The translations under genes were made by a program, and so were the position numbers. Shown here one piece after another: positions 1 through 13,300 of a stretch of 64,000 bases of DNA (its first letter is position 1; each line of letters opens with the position of its first letter). Under the pieces are notes generated by a model. It did not search any database. It saw only the letters and a program-made list of their open reading frames with translations, and was not told where the DNA came from. Origin of the DNA: Bugula neritina (lineage: Eukaryota > Bryozoa > Gymnolaemata > Cheilostomatida > Bugulidae); the NCBI GenBank assembly GCA_964035545.1, contig OZ037771.1:1426001-1490000 (forward strand), read 5' to 3'.

Positions 1-2051
1 TTGGTTATAGAATAGTACTAAGAGTAAAAGTCAAACAATTTTATACTAAAAGCACATATTGCGTTTTGAGGTGACCAAAAACTTTAAAACCTTCAAAACT
101 ATACAATATTTTTAAAAGTTGTCTTCTCCTAAAATATTCCCATTTTTGTTTAGTTATATAATAGTATATGCAAAGTAAGCATAGCATTTCTCACAGAAAA
201 CTAAAACTAAAAAAAGTGCGTTAAAAGTTTTCAGATTTGTGTGTTGTCTTACATTAAAGCAGTAGAAGAGGAGAAAGAAATGTTATAGCAAATGATCCTG
301 GATCTTGACTCTAAGGCTAACTGACCTTGACCAGAAGAGAAGAGCCACAGTATAATCACTACACAAGACAGAATGTACTGATACAGAAAGGAATTATTGT
401 CTATGTATTGATTCCAGTTCTATAGACAAATAGCTAGAGATTGTTGAAATAGCTGAGACTAGAGAAAGAGTCCCCTAGCTTACTAAAAGCTATTGTGATG
501 AATCTCAGGCTATAGCTGTATAATATCATCTCCATATGACAAAAGCTAAATATCTTTGACTATAGGACTCAATTCATCAGCATAACCCAAGTTACAACTA
601 AAATTTCAACTGCTGCTACAACGAAGTGATGATTTTAGGCTATAATGTACATGTTTCTACTGCTCCCCTTACATATTCAACATTATAATTTTGCTCTAAA
701 TTTTTATAACTATCAAGTAGCAATTTACCTGGTGATCTCATTTTTACCTGCAATTACCTATATCTTGTTGTTTCTACTGCTGACAGAATAATAGGTGATT
801 ATTACACATACAGCCCTATAACATGCTTATTGACTAAAGAAATTGCTTACAATTACCATAGTGTAGGTTGATATCACTAACACAGTTGTGTGAATACAGC
901 TTATTCTAGTAATTAGACCTGTTATAATGAGAACAGATGGCTGTGTTCAATTCAATGTAATGCTGACAGTTCTTAAAGTAAAATAGCTTCTGTGCTGATA
1001 GCTGACAAACTAAATGCTGCCGGCTGCCGGAAGTTGAGAGTTTAGTTTGTATTTCATAGTTTGATGTTTGGGTTCAAGTACGACTAGAATTAGAATTGGG
1101 ACAATTTCTCTTGCCCACATTGTCTACTGGGACTAGCCCTATTCACAGAAAACTACAATATTCATGCATGTTTTACCGTATGGCAGTTACAATACTAGAC
1201 TAAATAGAAAGAGAACCTCTTCCTAATGCACATCATCAGGCACAAAGTTAACAGGAAACATTAAACGAGAGCTCTAATATAATATTTATAAAACTGTATA
1301 ATCCGCACCTCAAAGTGAAGAGTGGACAAACCCAAAATATTCAGTTACACTACATGTGCTTTCAAAGACAAGTACGGCATCATTACTATCATCATAAATC
1401 CAAACACTGCAACCAACTTAATATTTGTATGCTATTGTAGGCCCCTCTTAGGAAATTAAAGTGCTAATGAGTTTAAATAATCACCTCTTCTTCTCCTCTC
1501 TAATCTTTATAATAATTTTTTCGATAATATAACCATTTAGTCAATATGCTATTGAATGCTTGACACGTCATTTCCTGACACATTATTACCTGACACATTA
1601 TTATCTGACACCTTAATAGAGAAAGAAATTTTTACAATCTTTACAAGCAGCCAGCAGTAGAATAAGAAATATCAGCACTTGTTTTACTCTGTCTAATCAC
1701 CCTATTAATCTATCCACATTGTAATGAATACATTCTTTCTATCAATTAACAGCAATCTGCATCCTACATCATCTAAGTGAAAATCTAGCTAATTTTAGTT
1801 TTGCATAACATTTATGAGTTCAGGAATTTAAGAATAATAATCCAGCATATTATTTGCAAACTCTGTGATGAACCACCATGCTTGTGATACTATTATTAGT
1901 AACATTAGCTTGTGAAATATATGTAAATAAATTTTACAACTAATGAATAAACTGAGTAGAAAATGGTTGTACACCTCACACTAGATTGATAAACACTAGT
2001 TTACCCACCACAATCACACTGAGATGAGTTATAATATGGAAGTCAACTCAC
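1..2051. other. AT-rich non-coding stretch at left edge
   Basis: I see no convincing exon on either strand. The sequence is AT-rich with scattered short repeats, including about four copies of a TGACAC(A)-TTATTACC-like unit at 1558-1612. It lies downstream, in the minus-strand sense, of the exon at 2052-2285, so it is probably an intron of that gene whose next exon is outside the window. Confidence 0.5.
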
Positions 2052-2285
2052 CCTGGTGTTTTGTCGTATGACCAAAGACAAAACGTCGTCTTTATTCGTA
2101 TGTTCTACTAGAAAGGTTCTCACAGTAAACTTTGAGCAGGTAGTGGAATGTGTGTTCACCAGCCAGTAGTCAGCATTGTGGCCTGACTTAGGAGTCTCAG
2201 CGTCTGTGAATCCTAAATAACAAACGGCAAGGCAGCCCACCATCAGAAAGCTCCTCCATTTTCCTGGAGCTGAGTCATCTTCCAT
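2052..2285 (-). CDS. first coding exon of an unrecognised secreted/membrane protein (partial)
   Basis: This open stretch starts at an ATG at 2285 (MEDDSAPGKW...) and ends at a good 5' splice site, CCAGG|GTGAGT, leaving phase 0 after 78 codons. An in-frame ATG at 2342 would add 19 residues. Residues about 12-27 (SFLMVGCLAVCYLGFTDA) are hydrophobic and could be a signal peptide or signal anchor. They are followed by a polar segment with one cysteine (THSTTCSKFTVRTFLVEH). No family is recognised. The remaining exons must lie to the left of the window, since none were found in 1-2051. The gene is divergent from the one starting at 4344, about 2 kb away. It could also be a chance open frame; the donor site and hydrophobic leader are the only support. 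Confidence 0.4.
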
Positions 2286-3399
2286 TTTACGTCTGATGGT
2301 AGTAGTTAGTAGCTTGATGGAGCCATGAGCTGTTTTACCCAAGTTAACTACATTATTTCACTAAGCTAGGTAATGTTCCTTTCACTCTATACAATGAGAA
2401 CTGGTAGTAAATGTTCACAAAACCTGTGGCAAGCAGCTCGAATCCTATTGGCTGTTACATTAACTGTACTACCTCCTTGTCTATATTATTTTTCTAATTT
2501 ATTTCTTTTTTTACTTATTTTACAAATAAGTTATTGTGTAAAACAAACAAAAAAATTTAAAAACATCATTACCCCTAAAGCAAAGTTAATTAGAAATGAA
2601 AATTTTAAGAAAACTGCAATGTTTTGCAGAACTAACAAATATATTACTCCCTATAGAAAATAACAGCCAAACAAGGCAGTTTCACTTTCACTGAGGGGTT
2701 TCAAGCTACCTAGACTGGAAGTTTGACTTAAGATGGTATACAATCTGAAACACACTCATGGAGTTGCTGTGAATTACGTGCAGGTTAGTACATAAGCATG
2801 GGGTTAGTTTGAATCACTTTTGATTCTACAAAAAACTAGCCGTTACCTCATTGATTTTGTGCACAATAAAAGCCTTTTTGATAAACCAGTGATTATTACA
2901 AATAAACTATTTAAATTTATTGTCACTCTACTAGTCTTAGTAGCTTCTCGCAAAAACCTGCTTGACTTAATTTATTTGAAGTTAAGTGAACCTACTTAAT
3001 TTACTCAAGTAATTTCAGTTAACAACTTCAGTTGTCATATGTCACATATTGAATGCAGAATTTTTCAAGTTACATTTTTTGTAGTCAAGTTTATTACAAG
3101 TAATAATACTTAATCATTCTGATATTGAGTTGTGCACTTAAATAACTACTTGGTGTAATCAAGTAACCTGACTCTAGTCATTTAAGTGTAATCTTGTAGT
3201 CTCAAAACCTTTCCTATCTTAACACTAATTTTTGAGATCTTCAACGCTAGCTAAGTAAACTCATATTCTAAAATATATTAAACGAAATTATAATAATATA
3301 ATGCAATATAGTATGCACTATAATACTTTGTTATTTGATATAGGAAATACTTATGTATAACATCTTGCTTTGATTATACTTGTTTATAGACGTAGTAGT

Positions 3400-3555
3400 T
3401 GCAGTAATTGAAAAACTGGAAAAAGGCCGTGTTCTAGATTAGAAATTTGTAGCAAAAGAAGTTTTGTTCTCACACAAAAATCAACTAGCAACCAAAACCA
3501 AAGTCTTATGAGAAAGATAAAGAAATTAGGCTATCTCAATTTTTTACTACTGAAC
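3400..3555. repeat. dispersed repeat, copy 1
   Basis: This segment matches 19434-19571 in the same orientation over roughly 140-155 bp with substitutions and small gaps. Shared anchors include GTGTTCTAGATT and TTAGGCTATCTCAATTT. It has no coding potential and no obvious terminal repeats. It is probably an old interspersed repeat of unknown class. Confidence 0.7.
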
Positions 3556-4146
3556 CTAGATTTGCTTATTTATACCATCAATTTTATGTACTTAAATTAT
3601 TATAATATTATATTATATCATAGCAGTTGACCCGATTGGCTTACTGCAACATGCAATTACTTATACATGTAGAGGATCAGAAACAGAGCAAAATTTTTTA
3701 CTTCTTGTCAAGTATGCATCAACTAACTATACTTTAACCTTGTTTATTTTGTTTTACAGATGAAGATTAATACAGCCTTGTTTTACAATAAATTATTTTC
3801 ACACTAATGACGCGTACAGCGAGTATTTTCTAAAAGTAAGTATACAATTATTTGTAACCAAGTCTTTATATAACCGCATTTTGATGGAAACAGTAACTAC
3901 ATGTATTTAGCTACAAATATTGCTAACTGCCCCCTAAGGGATTGCTTTCACACTGTATCAGTGATAATTTACTTCTACATCCTCTTTTTTGTGTAACTAC
4001 ACATAACTGTGGCTGTCAACAGATGAAATGTTATACCTTAGATATGTACTTGTGTGTATCAATTTATCCAAATGTCGTAGATGTAATTGGTTTTTATTTT
4101 TGTGCATGAACCATGTGCCTGAAAATTAGTCTGTATGTAAAAGAGT

Positions 4147-4226
4147 AAAATATACTATATACTATATACATAGTATATAGTATAGTATATAGTATATATA
4201 TTATATACTATATACTATACTATACT
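4147..4226. repeat. AT palindrome, (TATACTATA)-type hairpin
   Basis: ATACTATAT-type units on the left are mirrored by ATATAGTAT units in the middle and followed by more ATACTATAT units, so the RNA or single-stranded DNA could fold into long AU stems. It lies about 120 bp upstream of the ATG at 4344. It may be only a low-complexity expansion. Confidence 0.7.
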
Positions 4227-4343
4227 CTGGAACTTGAATGATCATCTAAATACTCCGTTTTTTAAAGCCAACATGATCATTAAAATTTAAAGAACACTAT
4301 ACTTTGTTGGTAGAGAGTCACCCTTATTACATGCTGATAAATC

Positions 4344-7300
4344 ATGGAACTAAGGCTCTGCCTGCTGCTACTGTTAGTCAGGGTTTCAGCCTCAGAGGAG
4401 AGCGGTGATGATGCGGGTTACACAATAGGTGACTACCTCCCCATGTACAAGCTAACCACGTCAAGATCTGCAGCTGAAAATACCGGTGCTACTAAATCAC
4501 TTTTCTACGACTTCCTGCCCTCTGAGTTGGGAGGAAAGAAAGCTAACCACCTTGAAATTAGATCTCTTTACAGCGTAAGTCTATCAGCCTATAGCAGCAC
4601 TGAACATGCTGCTGCTGCCGTAAACCACATCGACAGCATTGGCTTAAACAAGACTTTTTTAGAACTAAATATAGTACATAACGCCTGTTGCAATAAATGA
4701 TGGAACAATTAGCCAGGGTTGGTAGCACTTTAAATAACGTTGATGTATTGACTCTCAATTAGCCAAGCTATCAGGTGCAGTAGAACCAGTAATAGCAACC
4801 AGGTAGACAGCATTAAGCATCAAATAATATCAGTTATAGAAGCTTTTTCTTGAGTAGAAAGACAAAACTTGACACTACTACTAAATCAATATTGCATCTG
4901 GTAGCTCTTTGTGTCCTGATAGTTTAATCTATTGATGCAATTATTTTGGGTATTGTCTACTGACACATAACCATACATTATTCATACATGAGCTACCAAG
5001 TCAATATTGTTGTAATCTTAAGTCAGTATTTGAGTTTTCTCCAGTCACTAGTTTGAGTCACATCAAGGGACTTGATTACTCTTCAATATAGTTGTAATAG
5101 CTAAGTCATGCTGTAGAAATCTTGTTACTTGAGTAGTTCAAAAAGGGCAGGGGAAGATTTTAATGAAAATCTAAATGTAATGTGCAGCCTATCTGAAATA
5201 ATGTGACACTTTGTGTGCAAAACTATTGATTTTGTTCAAATAATTACTTTACTGAGTACTTTTATGTGCAGTCTAAGATTATACTTGAGTTTTGGCATGT
5301 GTAATTAAAATCAGTAAATTTTTTTACCAAGTTTACTTACACTTTTCATCATAATGTTCAATTTAGCACACTAGCAAACAACTAAACACTAGGTACAGCA
5401 CTCTGCAGCATTGTCATTTCTCTCAACTTTTTTAGGCATTAAGAATACATCTATTAAATTTATATTAAAAGATGTTTTAATATTATTTTGCTGTATTTTA
5501 TTTGATGCTATGTTGTTAACATGGTCTTTTCTTTTGTGTAAAATAATGAAAATGTCAGCTATTTTCAAAGTTTCAATGAATCCAAGCATAGAATGAACTC
5601 AAAGCTACACACCTGAATGTCCATAATTATCTGCTGATGCTACAAGAGAAGTAAAGTTAGACATCAAGTGCTGATGTAATTTAATCAAGTAACATGCCAG
5701 CTACTATTGAAAATAACAAAATTAGCCGCACTTAATTTATTTGAAGAGACTTTTATATGATTAGTTTTTATTGAATTACAATACAGAGGCATAAGAATTG
5801 CTATTCCCGATGACTTGTACAGAGACCTAAATTACACATTTATTAATTAAAGTCAGCTTTTAGGCAAGGCAGCGTATTCACTGCTTGGAGTCAGTATTCT
5901 CGCTTTTCTTATGTTACTGAGTTATAAACACTGGGAAAGAAAATTGTAAACTTTACAAAGAAAATACTGGTGAACGCAGCCTAAACTGAACTGATGTATT
6001 GTTACTGATTTATATTCTATTGATGAAGCTAAATGAATCAGGCTTTAATTACTATTAATAGTTGCTCAAACTAATAAGAAATGGAAAGAAAAGGTAATGT
6101 TTGCACACTGCCTGCTACAGCTTACAACTGTTTAGTGAATCAACACAAGCTGTTGACATTTACCTTGCTGAAATCACAGTATAAATTCCTAGTCTCAATA
6201 CAGACTATTCATTGATCAGCTAATGAATGTATTTACTCTTTATTGTAATTGAAAGAAACAGTCATTATACTAGGTATAATTTGGACAGTATTAAAGGAGT
6301 AGCATTATTATACTGCCTTTCCTAACTGTAAATATTAGCTTTTTTAATCAGATTAATGTTGAAAAATCATTTTAAGTAGTTAGTATCATTTCGGAACATA
6401 TTTGGTGTCGCAACTCTGAAGTCTACTTGGAAACCAACTGAACAGCAATTATTGATTTAATATTTTTGAGTAATTACAGCAGCAGACAGATGCAACAGCT
6501 GTGCGCTGGCAATTATAACTTCATCTCAGCAATAGGTCGGAGGTCATTCAACCCCCCTTACTTGTTGCTTATGCCACTCAACTACAAAGAGTGTTGTACT
6601 CATTAATAAAATGTCAGCTATTGAGAATTATTTAATATACTGTGCCATAATATAATATATATAATACACTGTGCTATAATACAATATATATAATATACTG
6701 TGCTATAATACAACATATATAATATACTGTGCTATAATATAATATTATATATAATATACTGTGCTATAATACAATTTATATAATATACTGTGCTATAATA
6801 CAATTTATATAATATACTGTGCTATAATATGATATATAATGTACTGTATATAATGTTATATATAATATATTTAGTATACGGAGCTATTTAATATATGTAT
6901 ACTCATCAGTGACATGCTTGAAAAATGTACAAGCCCTGAAATAAAAATATTGACTAAATTAAATAAATAACATAGAATGATCACCATGATATTATACATC
7001 AGCCTGTAATTATGTATCTTTATAATATTCATATGTGTATCTGTTAATGCAAGTAAGCACTGTATAAATAATCATTAAAGTTTATAAAACATACTTTCTA
7101 ATTTACTGTGAGCTAAAATGACGGATACTTTTGATAGATACACCGGTCTTAGGTTTACATATTTGGATGTGAGGAAAATGATGTGTGAATCAGGCGCAGG
7201 CATTGTGCAATGGGCAAATAATATGAGGTATTATATTCTTAGACATATCAATATCATGTAATCCAGCAATTGAAGAACACTTTAGCTAAGTGGTGTGTGC

Positions 7301-10300
7301 ACACTAGCACAGACCTGTCAATGACTACCGGCCACTTCAGAGTAGAAGTAGACCTATCAACTTACACCCTAATTAAGTGTTAACACACTTGGGCCATGCA
7401 TAATAGTTATTATTCTAGAAAATTCCCTAGACTCCAATTCATACAATTTTTACGTTTGTATTTAGTCATTGTTGTTCCAATAGCTGGGCTGGTTGAGGTC
7501 ACAAAAGGCTAATAGGAAAGTGGGGGAACATTTTTATTGTTTTAGTAAACTCTGGCCATTGGGTAAACAACTCTAACTCAAACTCAATAACTTGCCAATT
7601 AGTTTAGTATTTCTTGTAAACTCGTGTGCAACTTTATTGTTAAACTGCTTACTAAGGATACTATGTGTGCAATTAATACACTGACATCTAGGTGTACATC
7701 GCATAGACATCTAGGTATATATATTACATTGTCATCTATAAGGTGTAAATAATACACTGACATCTAGGTGTGTATTACATTGAGATCTATATGTACATTA
7801 CATCTATTGTAGGGAGAGATCAAGGTAATACAGAGTGCACATTATGGAGTATCAGTTAATATTAGCAGCATGAATACCTTCACCTTATCCAGTGTACAAC
7901 TAGAATACGCAGCTGTAGATGATACAGTTATTCTTCAACTGGTATGACACTTTATAATATTAATAACTTGTGTGCATGTGTGTGCAGATGTGTGCAGGTA
8001 TGTGCAGGTATGGGCAAGTGTGTGTGCGCGTGCATGCGTGCGAGTATATTATAATTGAAATCAAAAGTTTATCACATTTAATATTTGAATGAAAATCTTC
8101 AACAAACATGTATATTGATACTAGTTTTGCTATTACGTGTATAATTTACTATTTGTTTGATGATAGTTGACATGTTTGAAAAACATTTAATGTAAATTAA
8201 TTAAAGAATGTGAAGTTCTAATTTTACAAAACACTTATCATATAAACAGCTATTTCCTTCATAAGAAGTAAGAAATTGGGTTATAGCTTAGATTTGTAGA
8301 TGATTAGTGCAAAACTATGAAAAAATAAACTTATCTTGTTTCATTCAATTGTGAAGACATCTCCCACAATGTTTATCTCTATTACGATGATAGCCTAATT
8401 TTGCAGAAGAATGTTGAGCCCCGAATATACGGAGGTTTGTCTTCCCTTGTAACACTCGGCATAGTGTTAGGATCCTTGCTATGTCTGACAATATTAGCTA
8501 CCTGCGCCTATTTATGTTTCTGGAAGATGAAGTTCAAGCAGCACAAGAAACTTACTGCAGGTAAAAAACTTCAAAATACACCAAAAGTTGCATTTCGAGA
8601 GAAGACAATTACTGTATGCTAAACATAGACTGAGTTGTCAGAGAGCTTGAAGCCTAAGGTCATGATTGGTATAACTTGAAACAAGAAAATAATTCAATGA
8701 CATAAACCAGATTTGGGCAGTCTAATTAAGTATAAACAATTTCTTATGGCTAAAATTCAATATATCTTGAGCCAAAGCAACAAAGCAACAACCATAAATA
8801 TATAGGATATAACAGTCATATTGTTGTCTATTTAATTGAAAATGCTTTTTACTTGTGTAGATCTGCAGGGTTTCCATAGTAACCATAACACTGCTACGAT
8901 TAATGTTGTGAAAGCTTTGCTCTATGTAGTATAATTAGTTGCATAACAATGATTATAATTTATATTTTCAAGTCTGTGAGTTTGTGTTTTACTCGCTATA
9001 TTTGATTGTTTTTGCAGCTACATTCATCCTTCAAAACCTCTTCCTGTTGTCAATCAATATTTCCATGCTAGCCAAATACCAACTAGAAAGTTTAAGCTAA
9101 TATTTTTTAACATTATGTTATCTCTTCTCCCTTACATTCTAAAAAGTTTTACTTTTTTGTTCAATTTTTTGGAGAATTTCTCACTAGTGCATACGCAGAC
9201 ATGTTCAAGTGGCTATTTCCTGTCTGTCTGTCTGTCCAATAACAAGTTGTGTTCTCTTGCTTGTGTATTAGTGCTACGCACACCAAGTCTGGGCACCTCG
9301 TTTGACTCTGTGCTAACATACTCCGACATTCACAGTTCTGAATCCTTGATTAAAAGCTGGTTTGATGAAAGATGGAATGATGAGTCGCCTGTCCAAACTG
9401 GTAAAGATTTGGTGGTAGCCCGAGATCTGCGCTGTAGCTGTGATCTTGGGCTATTGCTTTAGTGATTGGTAGAAAGATGAAACATCAAATTGTCAATCCC
9501 TAAGCTTTGATGTTGAGCATCTTTTCCCCTTTTCTTGAATTGCCGCAAACAAACACTGCTTGCAGTGTTGAAATTAGAACACAAAAATGGACATGTGCCG
9601 AATACCATTATTTCTAATCATTTTGAATTGATAATTACATACGCACAGTTCTGAGTCATTTCAACTTTCTACAAATTCTTGCTGCTAAATTTCTTTGGTT
9701 TTTCCTAAGCTTGCTTGCAAACTTTAGTTTTACTAACCTGTTCAGTTTCAATATCTAAAAAGTAGACAGCTGTTCCTCTAATATTTTCACCCAATCATTG
9801 CTTTTTTAGTTTTGTGTTACTGCTAAGCAATTCTCGCCTTTGTTTTGCTTGACCTGTGCTCACGTATTCAATAGCAAATTTTTAACCATGCTATATTCCA
9901 GCTAGGTCTACGCAGGTAGCTTTTCAAGCTAATGAGCAATTTTTAAACTCCTAAAAATAATTTTAATAATTTCTATAACAAATGACACTTTCATTATAGT
10001 ATATTGTTTCACAACTTTTCAACAGCCTAACTTGACTAATGTGTATTTCAACAGATGTAAACAGAGCTGCAACTGGAGCCAACTCAGTTGCCTCAGATGT
10101 CAGGGGAGATAACAACGAGTCAGCAACTGAAAGCTCTGGGCAGCATTCTCGGCTAGTCCTGCAAGAGAAGGGGAAGGGCAGTAGTAATGACAACACAATC
10201 ACTAGCAGGGTGAGTTTGGGTTTACTAGTTGTGTAACCTACACTCAAAAAGACTATTTAATTTACAAATGTGTATAAATAATTTTAATTTAATTTGAAAA

Positions 10301-13300
10301 GTTATTCAAGCAATGCAATAAATAATTTTGGAAAAATACTTGACTCGTTACAGCCGTCATCGTTGAGCCATCGAAGGCAACGGTACAGAGCGTCTGTGCG
10401 CCGGGATATCTCCTCTAGTGATGACATGTCCAGTATAGATGACAACTGGACAAAACGCAAAGCTTCTTGGAAAAGAACTCAGGGTAGGGACCAATTAGTG
10501 TATTGGAAAGAACTGTTTATGATATACAATCAAATGCACATGCTTTGTATTAACCCCTGATATACCGAGAAAACCATGCTTTAATTTCGTTAAAGTTGTG
10601 TTGCTGTCCTCTACTAACACTCTTTATTTATTGCACTAAAAGTTTTATCACCTTCAGTTTGTGTTCTGACAGACTCTATTCCGGAAGATTCTGATAATTC
10701 TATCATTGTCCTTGACACAAGTGGTCGTTTATCGGTTGCTCGGTTACCGGTGCAGCCAGGTATTCAGTATTGTGTTGTAAGACATGCTACTTTACTCCCT
10801 CATCCCAATCCTAATTCTGCTGCTTATTAAATCTGAAAAATGTTTTAACTGCTTCCCGCATTTATGTATTTGTGAGAAATCAGTTTAAATTATTGATTCA
10901 CATTTCTGCTTTTACATCTGCACACCATTTGTGCTGAAGTTGTGTTAGATTATTATCATTCCACTAGTAAAATAGATAGCTTACTCCTATTTCCTATTGG
11001 TGAAGGGGTGAAGAGTTTTTACTTGATTTGAGTTTTCAATTCCTATTTGGATGGCTGATTTCCGGTTTATTTGCTCTATTTTATTGACAGGCGATTTTTA
11101 TATTTTAAGTTTATTTGTTGAATTTATTACTATATAAAACTGTAGTTATTTGCTTGCCATTTCATTGCTTTTTGGTTAATGATATCTTTTTAACTATCAT
11201 TCAAATTTACTAATTGGTTAGAATTGAATCTGAAAAAAAAGTGTAACATAGATAATCAGGATATGCAGCATATTTTTAGTCAAGAGATTTATATTATACA
11301 ATTATAATTCAATATATAAAATAAGATGATATTTTCCATCATTTAAATTTTAAATTCTAATGCAGCCCCCACTTATCTTTGTCCATTTTATGTCTCCAGC
11401 TAGAAGTAATACGTTTGATGTTGTCTTTACTTGCAGGTCACAAGAGAACCCAGTTCAAGGACGTTGATCTGACCTCAGGTGACGGTGGATTCTCAAGTAG
11501 TAATGAATTCCGTCCTAGCAGGTCTGGCAACAATGAAATAAAGAAAAAAATTAAATACAGTAATTTTATTGGAATGAAGTCTAATAGAAGCGTTGAATTT
11601 CATTTTTAAGATCATTGATTTAATAATGAATCTATATTTAGAATGCCTCACAGAATTCGTAATCGAATTGGACGAAGAAAAGATCGAAACGTTGAGGAAC
11701 TGGAGTGGGATGAGTATGAGATGGGAGAGCGCAGCATCCCACCTCCTATTTCAGAGCTCAATGGGTGGCAGTTTAGTACAGATGACGAGCAGGTTAGTTA
11801 TCATTGTGATAGAATTGACAACTCCTTATGTTGAATGTCTGAATAAGAGACAAATACATGCTGTTGAATTATGTTTACTTAGTTATGTTCAAAGACACTC
11901 TTTATACTTAGCTTAAACTTAAATTATACCAAGTCTAGAATTTTTTCCACAAGTGTGCGACGAGATACTAGAAAACAGGAAATTTCTTTTATACTACTAT
12001 CATTCAATAGAATACGATTTTATATTCACCTCTCTATCTATGAGCTTTAAATTAAAGCATGGCCTATTGAAAAAACACATAAGCAAGGCATATTTTTATT
12101 GAATATTTAACGGAGTTTGAATCATCTACACCATTATCTATTTATAGCATAACATGCTGCCTCCACCACTTGATGAACTGATGCTGCCTTCAGATCACTC
12201 TGAGAGAGGCAGTGACAGCGACTTGCATGATGTCAGAGAAGCTATCCACAACGCCATGGACTCAGTAAACAGGTGAGTTCCCATGCAGGGTGGCATTACT
12301 TGGCAGGTTATTTAGAGTAGACTATGACAATACATAGCAGGTTAGTTAGCATGCATTGTGACAATACATAGCAGGTTAGTTAGCATGCATTGTGACAATA
12401 CATAGCAGGTTAGTTAGCATGCATTGTGACAATACATAGCAGGTTAGTTAGCATGCATTGTGGCAATACATAGCAGGTTAGTTAGCATGCATTGTGGCAA
12501 TACCTAGCAGGTTAGTTAGCATGCATTGTGACAATACATAGCAGGTTAGTTAGCATGCATTGTGGCAATACATAGCAGGTTAGTTAGCATGCACTGTGAC
12601 AATACATAGCAGGTTAGTTAGCATGAATAATGGCAATACTTGTATTAACTGCTTACCCTCTACACTTTCCCACCAAAACAAAGCTGGCTTTTACTTTATA
12701 TTGATTAATAATAATTTAAAATGCTTTCTATAACAGCTATAATAACATATTGTATTTATTTATTACCCTTCATTTGCTATACTTATCATTATCCAGGTTA
12801 TATAGATATTTTTAGTTAATACTTGTGTCTTTCAGTAAAACTTTGTGTTTGATTCAGTGGACTAGTGTTTGATTTGATAAGCTGTGGTATGTTGGAAAAA
12901 ATAATTCTAAAAATATTTTTTACATATTCATGATAATTTAATACAATTAATTAGAGATAAAGTAGACTTGAGTTGATTTTAAAAGAAATATATTAGTGAC
13001 TCCACTAAAATACATAAAGTTTCTATAATTTTCTATAAGTTTCCCTTTTTGACTGAAGCACATATACTGTGGTAACACATAGTCTAAATCATGGCCTTTG
13101 TGTTATATAGTATATTAACAAGGTAAATATGCATGCTCATTGTTATCATTTTCACAAGATATCTATGTTATATTGCACTGTGGGCCTTCTTCATTGATTG
13201 TGGACTACACCAACAAGAAGCTTTAGTTTATTGTTTTAAAATTAAGCATTTCAAGCCTGTAAATTTGACACAGTGCATTTGAGAGCATTTCAAGATATGT

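Larger units (their letters stand above)
2286..4343. other. intergenic region between divergent genes
   Basis: About 2 kb, AT-rich. It contains one copy of a dispersed repeat (3400-3555, second copy at 19434-19571), a long AT palindrome at 4147-4226, and repeated ACTTGA/AAGTAA-type words at about 2930-3210. A 96-codon open frame at 2373-2663 is low-complexity and unsupported. The promoters of both flanking genes are presumably here, but no specific element can be identified. Confidence 0.5.
4575..7812 (+). other. large intron 1 of the single-pass membrane gene
   Basis: Joins exon 1 (phase 0) to exon 2 (phase 0). It is AT-rich and holds the tandem array at 6631-6860 and the TGACATCTAGGTG array at 7678-7812 that runs into the acceptor. 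Short open frames at 5389-5596 on both strands are low-complexity. A 47-codon ATG frame at 7118-7261 is discussed under rejected items. Confidence 0.6.

Noticed and set aside
2373-2663. 96-codon plus-strand frame with a hydrophobic stretch
   Set aside because: AT-rich low-complexity, no splice sites or homology. It overlaps the region just upstream of the minus-strand exon.
7118-7261. 47-codon ATG frame (MTDTFDRYTGLRFTY...) in the first intron of the single-pass gene
   Set aside because: As an internal exon (about 7153-7227) its phase does not fit exon 1 (phase 0). As a free small protein it has no supporting signal. It remains possible but unsupported.
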